DNA of 50,712 bases from JAIFWN01 sp049304015 (GTDB taxonomy: Bacteria; Patescibacteriota; Minisyncoccia; Phycocordibacterales; Zambryskibacteraceae): NCBI GenBank assembly GCA_049304015.1, contig JBAQNS010000003.1:1-50712 (forward strand). The letters are read 5' to 3'. The notes beneath the pieces are model-generated. The model worked only from the letters and a program-made list of their open reading frames with translations. It searched no databases and was not told the DNA's origin. Made by a program: the position numbers and the translations under genes. Position 1 is the stretch's first letter; the number at the start of each line of letters is the position of its first letter. Shown here in pieces: positions 10,992 to 19,413 of the stretch.

Positions 10992-11447
10992 ATGGATTTT
11001 TATAAACCAAGAAACCGCATAGAGGAAGCATTGAGGGTTATCCAAGAGGAAAAGAATGTTCCCAAAGAACAAATAGCAAGTAAACCAAACAATCCTTTTA
11101 GAATTATAAAACCAACTTTAATCTTATTAAGTTTATTTCTTATTGTTGGATTTGTGGCGTATGTAGGGTATTGGGGGGTATCTACAATTGACTATAACAA
11201 GGCCTCGGTCACAGGAAATATGATTGCCAACATAAACAAATATGGGAAGATTCCACTCCCAACTGACGAACAGCCTACTATTGTTACCGTTTCCAATCTT
11301 GAACCACTACAAAGTCAGCCTATATTTAAGAATGCCAGGGTAGGGGATACGCTACTTATATATACCAAGGCCAGGCGAGCTATTCTCTACAGACCATCAG
11401 AAAAAGGGGACAAAGCCATAATAGAAGACGCCACACTAGTAGATTGA
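10992..11447 (+). CDS. Small single-pass membrane protein, unknown function
   Basis: 151 residues; the ATG lies 5 nt after the stop of the giant surface-protein gene, so the two are probably co-transcribed. Residues 1-32 are charged (YKPRNRIEEALRVIQEEK). Residues about 37-58 form one hydrophobic segment (PTLILLSLFLIVGFVAYVG), followed by a soluble, presumably outer part of about 90 residues with KIPLPTDEQPTIVTVSNLE and GDTLLIYTKARRAILYRP, which looks like a small beta-rich domain. I do not recognise the family. The position suggests a helper for anchoring or exporting the giant protein, but that is inference from adjacency only. Confidence 0.75.
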   Translation: MDFYKPRNRIEEALRVIQEEKNVPKEQIASKPNNPFRIIKPTLILLSLFLIVGFVAYVGYWGVSTIDYNKASVTGNMIANINKYGKIPLPTDEQPTIVTVSNLEPLQSQPIFKNARVGDTLLIYTKARRAILYRPSEKGDKAIIEDATLVD

Positions 11448-11460
11448 CCATTAGTGCATT

Positions 11461-11481
11461 GAGCAACATCCGATGTTGCTC
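11461..11481. repeat. REP palindrome 1 (C-centred)
   Basis: Two 10-nt arms, GAGCAACATC and GATGTTGCTC, are perfect inverted repeats around one central C, flanked by TT and AA. It lies 30 nt before the transposase start. The same palindrome recurs at 11676, 12202, 12243 and 45327, with a degenerate copy at 44963. Confidence 0.9.
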
Positions 11482-11495
11482 AAAATTACTCCGAA

Positions 11496-11504
11496 TGACA
11501 TAAT
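11496..11504 (+). promoter_or_regulatory. Extended -10 of the RAYT gene (leaderless)
   Basis: TGA-CATAAT, with the -10 hexamer at 11499-11504. Exactly 6 nt follow before the ATG at 11511, so transcription would start at or next to the start codon. Confidence 0.55.
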
Positions 11505-11510
11505 TACTGC

Positions 11511-12194
11511 ATGAACAAGCATGCACCAGAAGAGTATTACCATATATACAACAGAGGCATCCAAAAACAGCCTATTTTTAACACGGATGAGGATAGACTA
11601 CGCTTTCTCTTTCTGATACTTATCCAGCAGGGGAAATCATTGATTAGAAACTTAGGAAGGGAATTAAAGGCAAGTGAGCAACATCGGATGTTGCTCATAA
11701 ATGATGAATTAATCAGAGGAGTAGTTCTTAACAGAAATGTTGAACTAGTAGCATTTTGCTTAATGCCAAATCACTTTCATTTGATTGTTCGAGAGGTAAA
11801 TGAGGGGGGTATCTCTAAATACATGCAAAGAGTGCAAAATGCTTATACTAAATATTTTAATACAAAATACAATAAGTCAGGACATCTGTTCCAGGGTTCC
11901 TATAGAAGTAAACATGTCACCGACGATGCATATTTACTTCATCTTTCTGCTTATGTGCACAAGAATCCAGCTGAACTAATGAAGGGTAGATGGATAGAGG
12001 AGGCTGAGGAAGGGTATTATTGGTCAAGTTTTCAGGACTACATCAAATCTAATCGCTTCCCGCAATTGTTGTCACCAAAAGTGATTATTGATAGATATTT
12101 GGATGGTAAAGAACATAATATGACATATAAGAAGTTTGTTAAGACCAGTCTAGCAAAGGAGTGGATAGGGGAATTTAATGAATTAATTAAATAA
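11511..12194 (+). CDS. REP-associated tyrosine transposase (RAYT, Y1/HUH family)
   Basis: 227 residues of the IS200/IS605-like Y1 transposase superfamily. It has HIYNRG (11-16), the metal-binding HUH motif in CLMPNHFHLIV (His88, His90), a helix with the probable catalytic Tyr112 (VQNAYTKYFNTKY), and GHLFQGSYRSKHV (125-136). These enzymes nick single-stranded DNA via a 5'-phosphotyrosine, and RAYTs act on REP palindromes. REP palindromes lie before, inside and after the gene, so this is very likely the enzyme for them. There is an extra segment at about residues 42-76 between conserved blocks, and an in-frame REP encodes SEQHRMLL in it. The leaderless-type promoter fixes the ATG at 11511. All catalytic residues seem intact. 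Confidence 0.9.
   Translation: MNKHAPEEYYHIYNRGIQKQPIFNTDEDRLRFLFLILIQQGKSLIRNLGRELKASEQHRMLLINDELIRGVVLNRNVELVAFCLMPNHFHLIVREVNEGGISKYMQRVQNAYTKYFNTKYNKSGHLFQGSYRSKHVTDDAYLLHLSAYVHKNPAELMKGRWIEEAEEGYYWSSFQDYIKSNRFPQLLSPKVIIDRYLDGKEHNMTYKKFVKTSLAKEWIGEFNELIK
11676..11696. repeat. REP palindrome 2 (G-centred), inside the transposase gene
   Basis: The same 10-nt arms around a central G, so in the opposite orientation to copy 1. It lies in frame in the transposase coding sequence and reads SEQHRMLL. It falls in a segment that appears to be an insertion relative to typical RAYTs. Confidence 0.9.
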
Positions 12195-12201
12195 GCAGGT
12201 T

Positions 12202-12263
12202 GAGCAACATCCGATGTTGCTCAGGGGGGAATTATATATTTTGAGCAACATCGGATGTTGCTC
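12202..12263. repeat. REPIN: two inverted REPs
   Basis: REP copy 3 (12202-12222, central C) and REP copy 4 (12243-12263, central G) stand in opposite orientation with 20 nt between. This is the paired REPIN arrangement, the usual mobile unit of RAYT systems. It lies 7 nt after the transposase stop and would form a long cruciform or hairpin. Confidence 0.85.
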
Positions 12264-12281
12264 AAAGTGACCTTAAATACG

Positions 12282-12302
12282 CAAAAAACGCATTGCTGCG
12301 TT
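12282..12302 (-). terminator. Intrinsic terminator of RNase P RNA
   Basis: On the minus strand the stem AACGCA, loop GCAA and TGCGTT run into a T tract, directly after the 3' end of the RNase P RNA. Confidence 0.7.
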
Positions 12303-12304
12303 CT

Positions 12305-12628
12305 TTGTGGATGTCTATAAGCCGAGTTCTGTATCCCACCGAAATGGGACGATAATCATTTATCTGGGATCCAAATCACTTTGGACCTCTAGCGGCACTC
12401 TCTCCCTAAGGAGAGCACGGCCTTGCATTTAAGTAAGTATTTTGCCGTTTCACCCTCATTTCGCCGAAGCTAATGAGATTCGTCTCTGTTCTCAACTCTA
12501 GGGTTACCCCCGACAGGTGTTACCTGCTACTCATTTCTCTTGAAGCACATGTGCGACTCAAGAGAACAAATGCTCGGACTTTCCTCTGAAACTTCGCCTA
12601 AACGAAGCTCAGCGATTACCCGACATCA
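12305..12628 (-). ncRNA. rnpB: RNase P RNA (M1 RNA)
   Basis: The minus strand contains the conserved core of bacterial RNase P RNA: GAGGAAAGTCCGAGC (CR-I) near the 5' end, CAGGTAACACCTG and GGGGGTAACCC, GGTGAAACGGCAA, and the 3' signature ACAGAACTCGGCTTATAG. P1 can be closed by GATGTC at the 5' end (about 12622-12627) and GACATC at the 3' end (about 12310-12315). This is the ribozyme that matures tRNA 5' ends. At about 320 nt it is on the short side for type A. A promoter predicts a start near 12627 and a terminator follows, so it is a self-contained unit. Ends are accurate to a few nucleotides. Confidence 0.93.
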
Positions 12629-12633
12629 GAGGT

Positions 12634-12662
12634 ATTATACCACTATTTTTAGCTGATTACAA
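12634..12662 (-). promoter_or_regulatory. rnpB promoter
   Basis: On the minus strand, TTGTAA (12657-12662) and a perfect TATAAT (12634-12639) are separated by 17 nt. The predicted start near 12627 coincides with the first base of helix P1. Confidence 0.75.
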
Positions 12663-12776
12663 TGCTTATTCTTATCCACATTTTATCTACAAAAAACATC
12701 AAAAAACGCTAGGAAATAAGGGTATTTTTGGATAAAATTGAGTCATTAGAAGAGTGCGATTTAATAATTTTAGTCC

Positions 12777-15149
12777 ATGCAAGATTCATATAAATTTAGC
12801 TTTAATTCGATATTAGCATTAGTGTTTCTGCTTCCATTATTCTTTATGCCTGCGACGATGCTGCCACTTGGGGTATCAAAGGCAGCGATAGCTTCACTCG
12901 GCGTAGTTATTATATTCCTAGTGTTTTTATACGAGACATTGAAGCAAGGAAAATTGGTTTTCCCTTCAGCATATGTCCTTTGGGGAGTTTTCGCTTTGCC
13001 TCTTGTTTATTTGGCTTCAGGCCTTACAGGTTTATCCCAAAAGGTTTCTATCTTTGGATATAACTTCGAACCTGGGACATTTGGCTCAATCATTATCCTT
13101 TCGGTTCTATTCGGAGTTTTGGCAGTAGTATTGGTTGATAGTGGTAAAATTCTTCGAGTCTATGGTGCCATGCTTCTTTCTTTGGCTATTATTTCTCTAT
13201 TTGCTCTTGTTAAGGTATTTTCTGGAGGAAAAGCACTTGAATTTGGAGCTTTTAGTGGAGTTATGGGTAACCCAATAGGTGCCTGGACTGATTATGCGAT
13301 GATGTTTGGACTAACATCACTCATTTCTCTCTTTGCGCTCGAAATATTGCCTATGAAGGCCACTCTAAAGAAAATTGTTTATGGTCTTCTTGCCGTCTCG
13401 GTGTTTATGCTTGTGGTCATTAACTTCTCTACAGCATGGGAACTTGTATTTGTTGGTTCTCTAGTAGCAGTTGTTTACTTTATGACTATAGAAAAGCGTT
13501 TTGGTCGTATGGATGGAGATTCTTCTCATACAAACATGGGTAAATTCTCTCTACCTCTTATTGTGATGATTATCGCGTTACTCTTTGTCTTTAATCCAAA
13601 TGTTTCTGGTACTCAGGGCGGTATTGGTAATACAATCTCTGGTGCTTTTGGAGTGAACAACTCAGATGTCAGACCAGCACTTTCTACAACCTTTAGTGTT
13701 GTTGAATCTTCAATCAAAGCACATCCACTACTAGGTTCTGGACCAAACACCTTTGATAGAGATTGGCTAATGTACAAACCAGCGGTGATTAACTCAACCA
13801 CTTTCTGGAATGCGGCCTTTCCATTTGGATTTGGTTTTCTTCCTACTCAGATTGGTGCGACTGGTATACTCGGGACACTTGTTTGGATTCTCTTCTTTAT
13901 AGTATTTCTATGGATTGGAGGTAAGGCTCTGGCTAGGAATTCTGAAAACAAAGCAGAGAGATTCATAGCTGTCTCTTCGTTTATTGGTTCGATATTCTTG
14001 TGGCTAGCAATGTTCATGTACGTACCATCTATGACAGTGCTCGCTTTCGCATTTATCTTCACCGGTATTTGTGTGGCTTCTTCTGGAATAGTTGGAGCAG
14101 TCAAGCACCGAGAAGTTTTCTTTGCGAAGAATATGATTATTAACTTCGTTTCTGTATTGCTCATGATTATCCTTGGTTTAGGCACTGCTTCTCTAGGCTT
14201 TGTTTCTTTACAGAAAACACTTTCAGTGGTTCATTTTGAAAAGGCTCTAGTATTGTCTAATACAAAAGATTCAAAGATAGAAGATGTTGAAGCACAAATT
14301 GCGAACGCTCTTAATCTATCTCAAGAAGATATTTACTATAGTGCTATCTCACAACTTGAATTTTCAAAGGCTCAAGGTATATTGAATTCAACAACAGGTA
14401 CACCAGAACAGAACAGACAAGATTTCCAGACCGCTATTCAAAAGAGTATCCTTGGAGCACAAGGCGCCATCAATATAAATCCAGGCAACTATCAAAACTG
14501 GATTACTCTTGGATCACTCTACGGAGCATTGGTACCAAAACCACTATCTATCCCTGGAGCCTACGACAATGCTAAGACTGCCTACCAAGAAGCTCTAAAG
14601 AGAAATCCTCAAACTCCTGAAGCCTCACTATTCTTGGCTAAACTTGAATTCGACAATGGCAACAACGAAGCAGCCAGGAAATACATCGATGAATCATTGG
14701 CTAAGAAACAAGACTATGCAGATGCATATTTCCTCCTTACTCAAATTGAAATCAAAGACAACAATATAGACAAGGCTATCAAATCAGCAGAAACAACAGC
14801 TATTCTAAGACCAGACAATGCGGGATTATTCTTCCAGTTAGGTATCCTCAAATATTCCAACAAGGACTATGCAGGTGCAATAGAAGCTTTGAATTATGCT
14901 TTGAAGATTATTCCTGATTATGCCAATGCCAAGTATTACCTAGGACTCTCGCTTGACCTCGCAGGAAGACACGATGAAGCCATTGTTCAATTTGAAGATC
15001 TTGTAAAGACAAATCCTGATAACCAAGCAGTGATAGCAGTACTCGCAAACTTAAAAGCAGGCAAGGATGCTTTCTACAAACTTAATGATGCTAAACCAAC
15101 AGGCAAAACAACTCCTCCAATCACCACCACTCCAAAAATCCAACAGTAA
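12777..15149 (+). CDS. O-antigen ligase/polymerase-like membrane protein with TPR tail
   Basis: 790 residues. The first ~440 are a polytopic membrane region of about 10-12 helices, with the loop HPLLGSGPNTFDRDW (about residues 325-340), like the large periplasmic loop of Wzy_C-type O-antigen ligases and polymerases. Another helix at about 460-480 is followed by a soluble tail of TPR-like helical repeats (AKTAYQEALKRNPQTPEAS, AIEALNYALKIIPDYANAK, AIVQFEDLVKTNPDNQAV) and a Pro/Thr-rich end. Such proteins join or polymerise lipid-linked sugars or glycosylate surface proteins; the TPR part suggests protein contacts. murJ starts 2 nt after the stop, so the two are probably expressed together, linking this gene to envelope assembly. 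The exact substrate cannot be read from sequence. Confidence 0.75.
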   Translation: MQDSYKFSFNSILALVFLLPLFFMPATMLPLGVSKAAIASLGVVIIFLVFLYETLKQGKLVFPSAYVLWGVFALPLVYLASGLTGLSQKVSIFGYNFEPGTFGSIIILSVLFGVLAVVLVDSGKILRVYGAMLLSLAIISLFALVKVFSGGKALEFGAFSGVMGNPIGAWTDYAMMFGLTSLISLFALEILPMKATLKKIVYGLLAVSVFMLVVINFSTAWELVFVGSLVAVVYFMTIEKRFGRMDGDSSHTNMGKFSLPLIVMIIALLFVFNPNVSGTQGGIGNTISGAFGVNNSDVRPALSTTFSVVESSIKAHPLLGSGPNTFDRDWLMYKPAVINSTTFWNAAFPFGFGFLPTQIGATGILGTLVWILFFIVFLWIGGKALARNSENKAERFIAVSSFIGSIFLWLAMFMYVPSMTVLAFAFIFTGICVASSGIVGAVKHREVFFAKNMIINFVSVLLMIILGLGTASLGFVSLQKTLSVVHFEKALVLSNTKDSKIEDVEAQIANALNLSQEDIYYSAISQLEFSKAQGILNSTTGTPEQNRQDFQTAIQKSILGAQGAININPGNYQNWITLGSLYGALVPKPLSIPGAYDNAKTAYQEALKRNPQTPEASLFLAKLEFDNGNNEAARKYIDESLAKKQDYADAYFLLTQIEIKDNNIDKAIKSAETTAILRPDNAGLFFQLGILKYSNKDYAGAIEALNYALKIIPDYANAKYYLGLSLDLAGRHDEAIVQFEDLVKTNPDNQAVIAVLANLKAGKDAFYKLNDAKPTGKTTPPITTTPKIQQ

Positions 15150-15151
15150 AA

Positions 15152-16828
15152 ATGGTTCGTAAGATTTTCAGTTTCTTCTATAAAGAGACAAGCACTCTGC
15201 ACAAGGCTGCTTATCTTTTGGGGTTCTTCGCAATCCTCTCGCAAGTAATGGCCTTTGTGAGAGATAGATTGCTCGCGCATATGTTTGGAGCGGGGACAGC
15301 TCTTGATACCTACTATGCTGCCTTTCGTATTCCAGATTTTCTGTTTGTGACCATCGCATCACTAGTATCTCTGTCAGTAGTTGTGCCGTTCATCATAGAA
15401 AAGGAAAAAGAGAGCAAAGAAGCGCTGCATGACTTTATAGATAATCTTTTTTCTTTCTTTTCTATTGTGATGATTAGTGTTTGTGTGGTTTTGTTTTTCT
15501 TGATGCCGTATTTTTCTTCGATATTATTCAAAGGGTTTTCTGGTGAAGCATTAAACGAAGTTATTCTTTTATCCAGAATATTTCTAATCTCGCCACTTGC
15601 TTTAGGTTTTTCGAATCTCTTAGGTTCGCTCACTCAAGCTTATAATCGGTTCACTATTTATGCAGTGGCACCTCTCTTGTATAACTTGGGAATTATTCTA
15701 GGGATAATATTCCTTGCACCTCAGTTTGGAATCATGGGTGTGGCTATAGGAGTGGCTGTGGGCTCAATCATGCATGCGGTTATCCAGATTCCATTTGTGA
15801 TTAAGATTGGTTTAATGCCTCGAATTTCTAGTCGAATTAATTTTAATTCTATTAGGAAATTGGCCTCGCTTTCTCTACCCCGAACTCTCACTTTGTCCAT
15901 AAATCATGTTGCGACTATCTTTATGATCTCTATGGCCTCACTCATGACCGCGGGTTCTATCTCTGTGTTTTCTCTGTCTCTAAACATTCAATCTGTACCT
16001 CTGACAGTTATTGGGGTTAGTTATTCTTTGGCCGCTTTCCCAACTCTCTCAAGACACTTTGCTGACAAGAATATGAAGGAATTTGTTTCTCATATGGCTA
16101 TCACTGCTCGTCATATTATCTTTTGGTCTTTGCCCATAACAGCGTTATTTGTGGTTATAAGGGCTCAGATTGTGAGAGTTCTCTTGGGTACTGGGAGATT
16201 TGATTGGGATGATACTCGTTTGACTGCGGCTGCCCTGGCACTCTTTGCCGTATCCACTGTTTTTCAGAGTTTGATGCTTCTTTTTGTAAGAGCTTTTTAT
16301 TCTGCAGGTCACACCAGAAAGCCTCTTATAATAAACCTGCTTTCCACGATAATTCTCATGTTGTGTACCTACGGTTTGGTAAAGGTGTTCTATGATTTCG
16401 CAGGATTTAGGTATTTCATTAGTGCGCTCATGAAAGTACAAGACTTACCTGGAAATGTAGTACTCATGTTGCCACTTGGATATTCTATCGGGACGATAAT
16501 AAACGGAGTCATCCACTGGATTGGTTTTGAGAAAGACTTTGGAGGTTTCTCCAAGGAAGTTAACCGCACTCTCTTCGAGTCATTTGGTGCGTCAGTGATA
16601 CTTGGTTATGTCAGTTATATTGGACTAAATATTTTTGGGCCAATCTTTGGGACAGTCACTCTATTAGGAGTATTCTTGCAAGGATTCATCGCGGGTATTA
16701 TGGGCATCATTGCCGCTCTTGGAGTTTTGTATTTATTAAACAGTCGAGAATTAAAAGAAGTCTGGGATTCTATCCATGCGAAGTTTTGGAAAGCCAAAAT
16801 TATTTCTCCTGACCCAGAGGTGGTATAG
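15152..16828 (+). CDS. murJ: Lipid II flippase MurJ
   Basis: 558 residues, almost entirely membrane helices (about 14), as in the MATE-like MOP superfamily. The N-terminus ILSQVMAFVRDRLLAHMFGAG followed by DTYYAAFRIPDFL matches the MurJ/MviN pattern (FxRDxLLAxxFGAG with AFRIPN). MurJ flips the peptidoglycan precursor lipid II to the outer face of the membrane. It follows the O-antigen ligase-like gene after 2 nt. Its stop (16826-16828) sits inside the predicted lepA promoter. The end of the protein is Lys- and acid-rich. MurJ supports a peptidoglycan wall here, in line with ftsZ, ftsA and the peptidoglycan-binding-like surface protein. Confidence 0.9.
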   Translation: MVRKIFSFFYKETSTLHKAAYLLGFFAILSQVMAFVRDRLLAHMFGAGTALDTYYAAFRIPDFLFVTIASLVSLSVVVPFIIEKEKESKEALHDFIDNLFSFFSIVMISVCVVLFFLMPYFSSILFKGFSGEALNEVILLSRIFLISPLALGFSNLLGSLTQAYNRFTIYAVAPLLYNLGIILGIIFLAPQFGIMGVAIGVAVGSIMHAVIQIPFVIKIGLMPRISSRINFNSIRKLASLSLPRTLTLSINHVATIFMISMASLMTAGSISVFSLSLNIQSVPLTVIGVSYSLAAFPTLSRHFADKNMKEFVSHMAITARHIIFWSLPITALFVVIRAQIVRVLLGTGRFDWDDTRLTAAALALFAVSTVFQSLMLLFVRAFYSAGHTRKPLIINLLSTIILMLCTYGLVKVFYDFAGFRYFISALMKVQDLPGNVVLMLPLGYSIGTIINGVIHWIGFEKDFGGFSKEVNRTLFESFGASVILGYVSYIGLNIFGPIFGTVTLLGVFLQGFIAGIMGIIAALGVLYLLNSRELKEVWDSIHAKFWKAKIISPDPEVV

Positions 16829-16829
16829 T
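16821..16829 (+). promoter_or_regulatory. Extended -10 of lepA (leaderless)
   Basis: TGG-TATAGT, with the hexamer at 16824-16829, overlaps the murJ stop codon. Seven nt later is the ATG at 16837. It supports 16837 over the upstream GTG at 16828. Confidence 0.5.
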
Positions 16830-16836
16830 GCTGTAT

Positions 16837-18633
16837 ATGCAAAATATACGCAATTTCTCAATTATTGCTCATATTGACCACGGCAAGTCTACCTTGGCCG
16901 ACAGAATGCTTGAAATCACAGGCACTATTGAGGCTCGCAAGATGATGAACCAAGTATTAGATTCTATGGAGCTTGAGAGGGAGAGAGGTATCACTATCAA
17001 AATGCAGCCAGTACGTATGGAGTATAAACATGGTTCAATTGACTATATTTTGAACCTCATTGATACTCCTGGGCACATAGACTTCTCATATGAAGTCTCT
17101 AGAGCACTCCTTGCTGTAGAAGGTTCTATTCTCCTAGTAGACTCAACTCAGGGGGTTCAAGCACAAACGTTGACCACACTAGGTATGGCTCGAGATGCTG
17201 GCTTGGTAATCATCCCAGTGCTTTCAAAAATTGATTCACCACTCGCCAGAATAGAAGAGGTGAAAGAAGAAATAGTAGAACTCCTAGATTGTCATGCAGA
17301 AGATATCATTCTTGTTTCTGGTAAAACTGGTGAAGGAGTAAAAGATTTGCTTGATGCCATCATTAAGAGAGTGCCAGCTCCAAAAATTCTCACTCACACC
17401 GCTACTACCTTTAAATCATTGGTTTTTGATTTTAAATATTCTAACCACCGTGGAGTAATAGTATTCGTACGAGCACTCGAAGGGTCGATTAAAAAAGGAG
17501 ATAACTTAATCTTCAAAATTGCTAATAAGAAATTTCAAGCCTTAGAGGTTGGTGTTTTCACCCCAGAGGAAACTCCAAGAGAAAATCTAAAGGAAGGAGA
17601 GATAGGTTATATCGTCACTGGTATTAAAGAGCCTGGAGTGGTCTCTGTAGGAGATACTGTGGCTCTAGGGAATGATACAGAAGAAGCCTTGCCTGGATAC
17701 CAAAAAGCTCGACCTGTGGTCTGGGCTTCAATATATCCAGAAAGCCAAGATGATTTTACACTCCTCAAACAAGCTTTACTTCGACTTAAACTTTCTGATT
17801 CAGCCTTCTCATTCGAAGAAGAAAACTCTGGAGTGCTTGGGCGGGGATACAGATGTGGTTTCCTCGGGATGCTTCACCTCGAGATAATCACAGAGAGACT
17901 CCGTCGGGAATTTAATCTACCTCTCATCATTACTTTGCCTTCCATTACTTATGTAGTGACTTATAAAAACGGTACAGAGGAAACTATTTATACCCCATCT
18001 TTCTTCCCCGAGGATCACCTTATACAATCAGTGAAAGAACCTTGGGTCAAAGCCACCATCATCACACCACCAGATTACCTAGGTTCAATCCTCAAACTTC
18101 TTCATGAACACGAGGCAGAAGTAGGTCATACAGAAAGTTTTGGAGATGCGCGTACATCGATTTCTTTCATGATGCCACTCAGGGAACTTATGAGAGGATT
18201 TTTTGATAAATTAAAGAGCACCACTTCTGGTTTTGGTTCTATCTCATATGACCTCGATGAAATGAGAGATGCAGATGTCACTCGTCTGGATATCCTTGTT
18301 GCTGATGAACCTGTGCCTGCTTTTGCAAAGGTTATCTCCAGGAGACAAGTAGAAGGGGAAGCAGAAGTGTCTGTAGAGAAATTGTCTAAAGCTTTACCAA
18401 GACAAATGTTCACATTAAAGATTCAAGGCAAAGCATTGGGGAGAATTATTTCTAGTCGAACACTCAGTGGGATGAAAAAGGATGTGACCCAACATATGTA
18501 TGGAGGAGACATCACTCGAAAAATGAAGCTCAGAGAGAAACAAAAGAAAGGCAAAAAGAAAATGGCCGAGAGAGGCAAGGGAAGTGTCACTATCCCTCAA
18601 GACGTCTTCCTCAAAATGATGCGCTCAGAATAG
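16837..18633 (+). CDS. lepA: Elongation factor 4 (LepA)
   Basis: 598 residues from the ATG at 16837, giving MQNIRNFSIIAHIDHGKST, the normal LepA N-terminus; the in-frame GTG at 16828 would add three residues but overlaps the promoter. G1 is AHIDHGKST (11-19) and G3 is DTPGH (76-80). The G4 position reads LSKID (129-133) instead of the usual NKxD, a conservative Asn to Ser change. The LepA-specific C-terminal part is present (GGDITRKMKLREKQKKGKK). LepA is a ribosome-associated GTPase that acts on stalled or mis-translocated ribosomes. The length is normal for the family. Confidence 0.95.
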   Translation: MQNIRNFSIIAHIDHGKSTLADRMLEITGTIEARKMMNQVLDSMELERERGITIKMQPVRMEYKHGSIDYILNLIDTPGHIDFSYEVSRALLAVEGSILLVDSTQGVQAQTLTTLGMARDAGLVIIPVLSKIDSPLARIEEVKEEIVELLDCHAEDIILVSGKTGEGVKDLLDAIIKRVPAPKILTHTATTFKSLVFDFKYSNHRGVIVFVRALEGSIKKGDNLIFKIANKKFQALEVGVFTPEETPRENLKEGEIGYIVTGIKEPGVVSVGDTVALGNDTEEALPGYQKARPVVWASIYPESQDDFTLLKQALLRLKLSDSAFSFEEENSGVLGRGYRCGFLGMLHLEIITERLRREFNLPLIITLPSITYVVTYKNGTEETIYTPSFFPEDHLIQSVKEPWVKATIITPPDYLGSILKLLHEHEAEVGHTESFGDARTSISFMMPLRELMRGFFDKLKSTTSGFGSISYDLDEMRDADVTRLDILVADEPVPAFAKVISRRQVEGEAEVSVEKLSKALPRQMFTLKIQGKALGRIISSRTLSGMKKDVTQHMYGGDITRKMKLREKQKKGKKKMAERGKGSVTIPQDVFLKMMRSE

Positions 18634-18635
18634 GC

Positions 18636-18743
18636 TTATCTGTAGAAAGCGGGCATGTAGAGGATAATCATCGAAACGATCATAAGGACCGCGAGGACTA
18701 CTCCGACTGCATGAAGCTTTTTCTTGTGTCTCTTGTCAAACAT
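18636..18743 (-). CDS. 35-aa single-span membrane peptide
   Basis: A minus-strand reading frame of 35 codons: a basic start (MFDKRHKKKLHAVG), one hydrophobic segment (VVLAVLMIVSMIILYMP) and a short AFYR end. GAGG lies 6 nt before the ATG at 18743, which favours this start over an in-frame ATG at 18755. The stop falls 3 nt after the lepA stop, so the genes are convergent and the gene fills almost the whole gap to the FtsB-like gene. The positive-inside pattern predicts an N-in topology. Function unknown. Confidence 0.6.
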   Translation of the reverse strand: MFDKRHKKKLHAVGVVLAVLMIVSMIILYMPAFYR

Positions 18744-18783
18744 GATGTGCCTCATGTTACCATAAGGATACTAATTTGCCACT

Positions 18784-19164
18784 ATGCGAGAACTTCGACA
18801 AAAACAAATCATTAAACATCGACTGTATTCCTTGCCTTCTCTTATAATTTTTGGATTGATTACAATTTTTTTAATTCATGGAGCTTATGGTGTAGTAAAG
18901 AAGGGTATTGAGAGCAAATCCAAAATAAATTTGTTGAATGAAAGGAAGGTGAATTTGCTCAATAGGCAATGGGAACTAAAGGATTCTATAGACAGCATTC
19001 AAACCGAAGAAGGTATAGACAAGGAAATCAAGGAGAAATTCAGTGTTTCTAAAGAAGGCGAGAAGGTTGTAGTTATTATAGACCCCAAGCCTATAGCCAC
19101 TTCTACAGAAGAAAAGGTGACACCTTGGTATAAAAAGCTTTGGGAGGGTATAATAGGAGACTAA
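18784..19164 (+). CDS. FtsB/DivIC-like septum protein
   Basis: 126 residues: short basic N-terminus, one transmembrane helix (about 17-38, LPSLIIFGLITIFLIHGAYG), a coiled-coil stretch (about 42-75, SKSKINLLNERKVNLLNRQ) and the typical tail GIDKEIKEKFSVSKEGEKVVVII (about 78-100) of the FtsB/DivIC family. These bitopic proteins join the divisome and bridge FtsL and FtsQ-type partners. A GATACT box about 11 nt before the ATG would give only a very short leader. A glutaredoxin gene follows after 12 nt. The family is assigned from architecture and the tail motif, not overall identity. Confidence 0.75.
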   Translation: MRELRQKQIIKHRLYSLPSLIIFGLITIFLIHGAYGVVKKGIESKSKINLLNERKVNLLNRQWELKDSIDSIQTEEGIDKEIKEKFSVSKEGEKVVVIIDPKPIATSTEEKVTPWYKKLWEGIIGD

Positions 19165-19176
19165 CAAAAAAAATAT

Positions 19177-19413
19177 ATGAAAAAAATAGAAATATATTCA
19201 ACACCAACCTGTCACTTTTGCCATCTAGCCAAGGATTATTTTACTGCGAATAAAATAGCCTTTACTGACTATAATGTAGCCACAGACATAGAAAAGAGAA
19301 AAGAAATGCTTTCTAAAAGCGGACAAATGGGTGTTCCTGTCATAATCATTGATGACAAAGATATAGTGGTTGGATTTGACCAAGACAGATTGAAGTCACT
19401 CCTAGGTATATAA
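19177..19413 (+). CDS. Glutaredoxin-like thiol oxidoreductase
   Basis: 78 residues, a minimal thioredoxin fold: IEIYSTPTCHFCHLAK with the redox pair Cys12-His-Phe-Cys15, the cis-Pro loop QMGVPVIIIDD (about 49-59) and GFDQDRLKSLL at the end. It resembles NrdH/glutaredoxin-type proteins, which reduce disulfides in the cytoplasm. A thioredoxin reductase is at 43494-44447 and could be its reductant, since no glutathione genes are visible. It lies 12 nt after the FtsB-like gene. The CHFC centre differs from the classical CPYC. Confidence 0.85.
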   Translation: MKKIEIYSTPTCHFCHLAKDYFTANKIAFTDYNVATDIEKRKEMLSKSGQMGVPVIIIDDKDIVVGFDQDRLKSLLGI

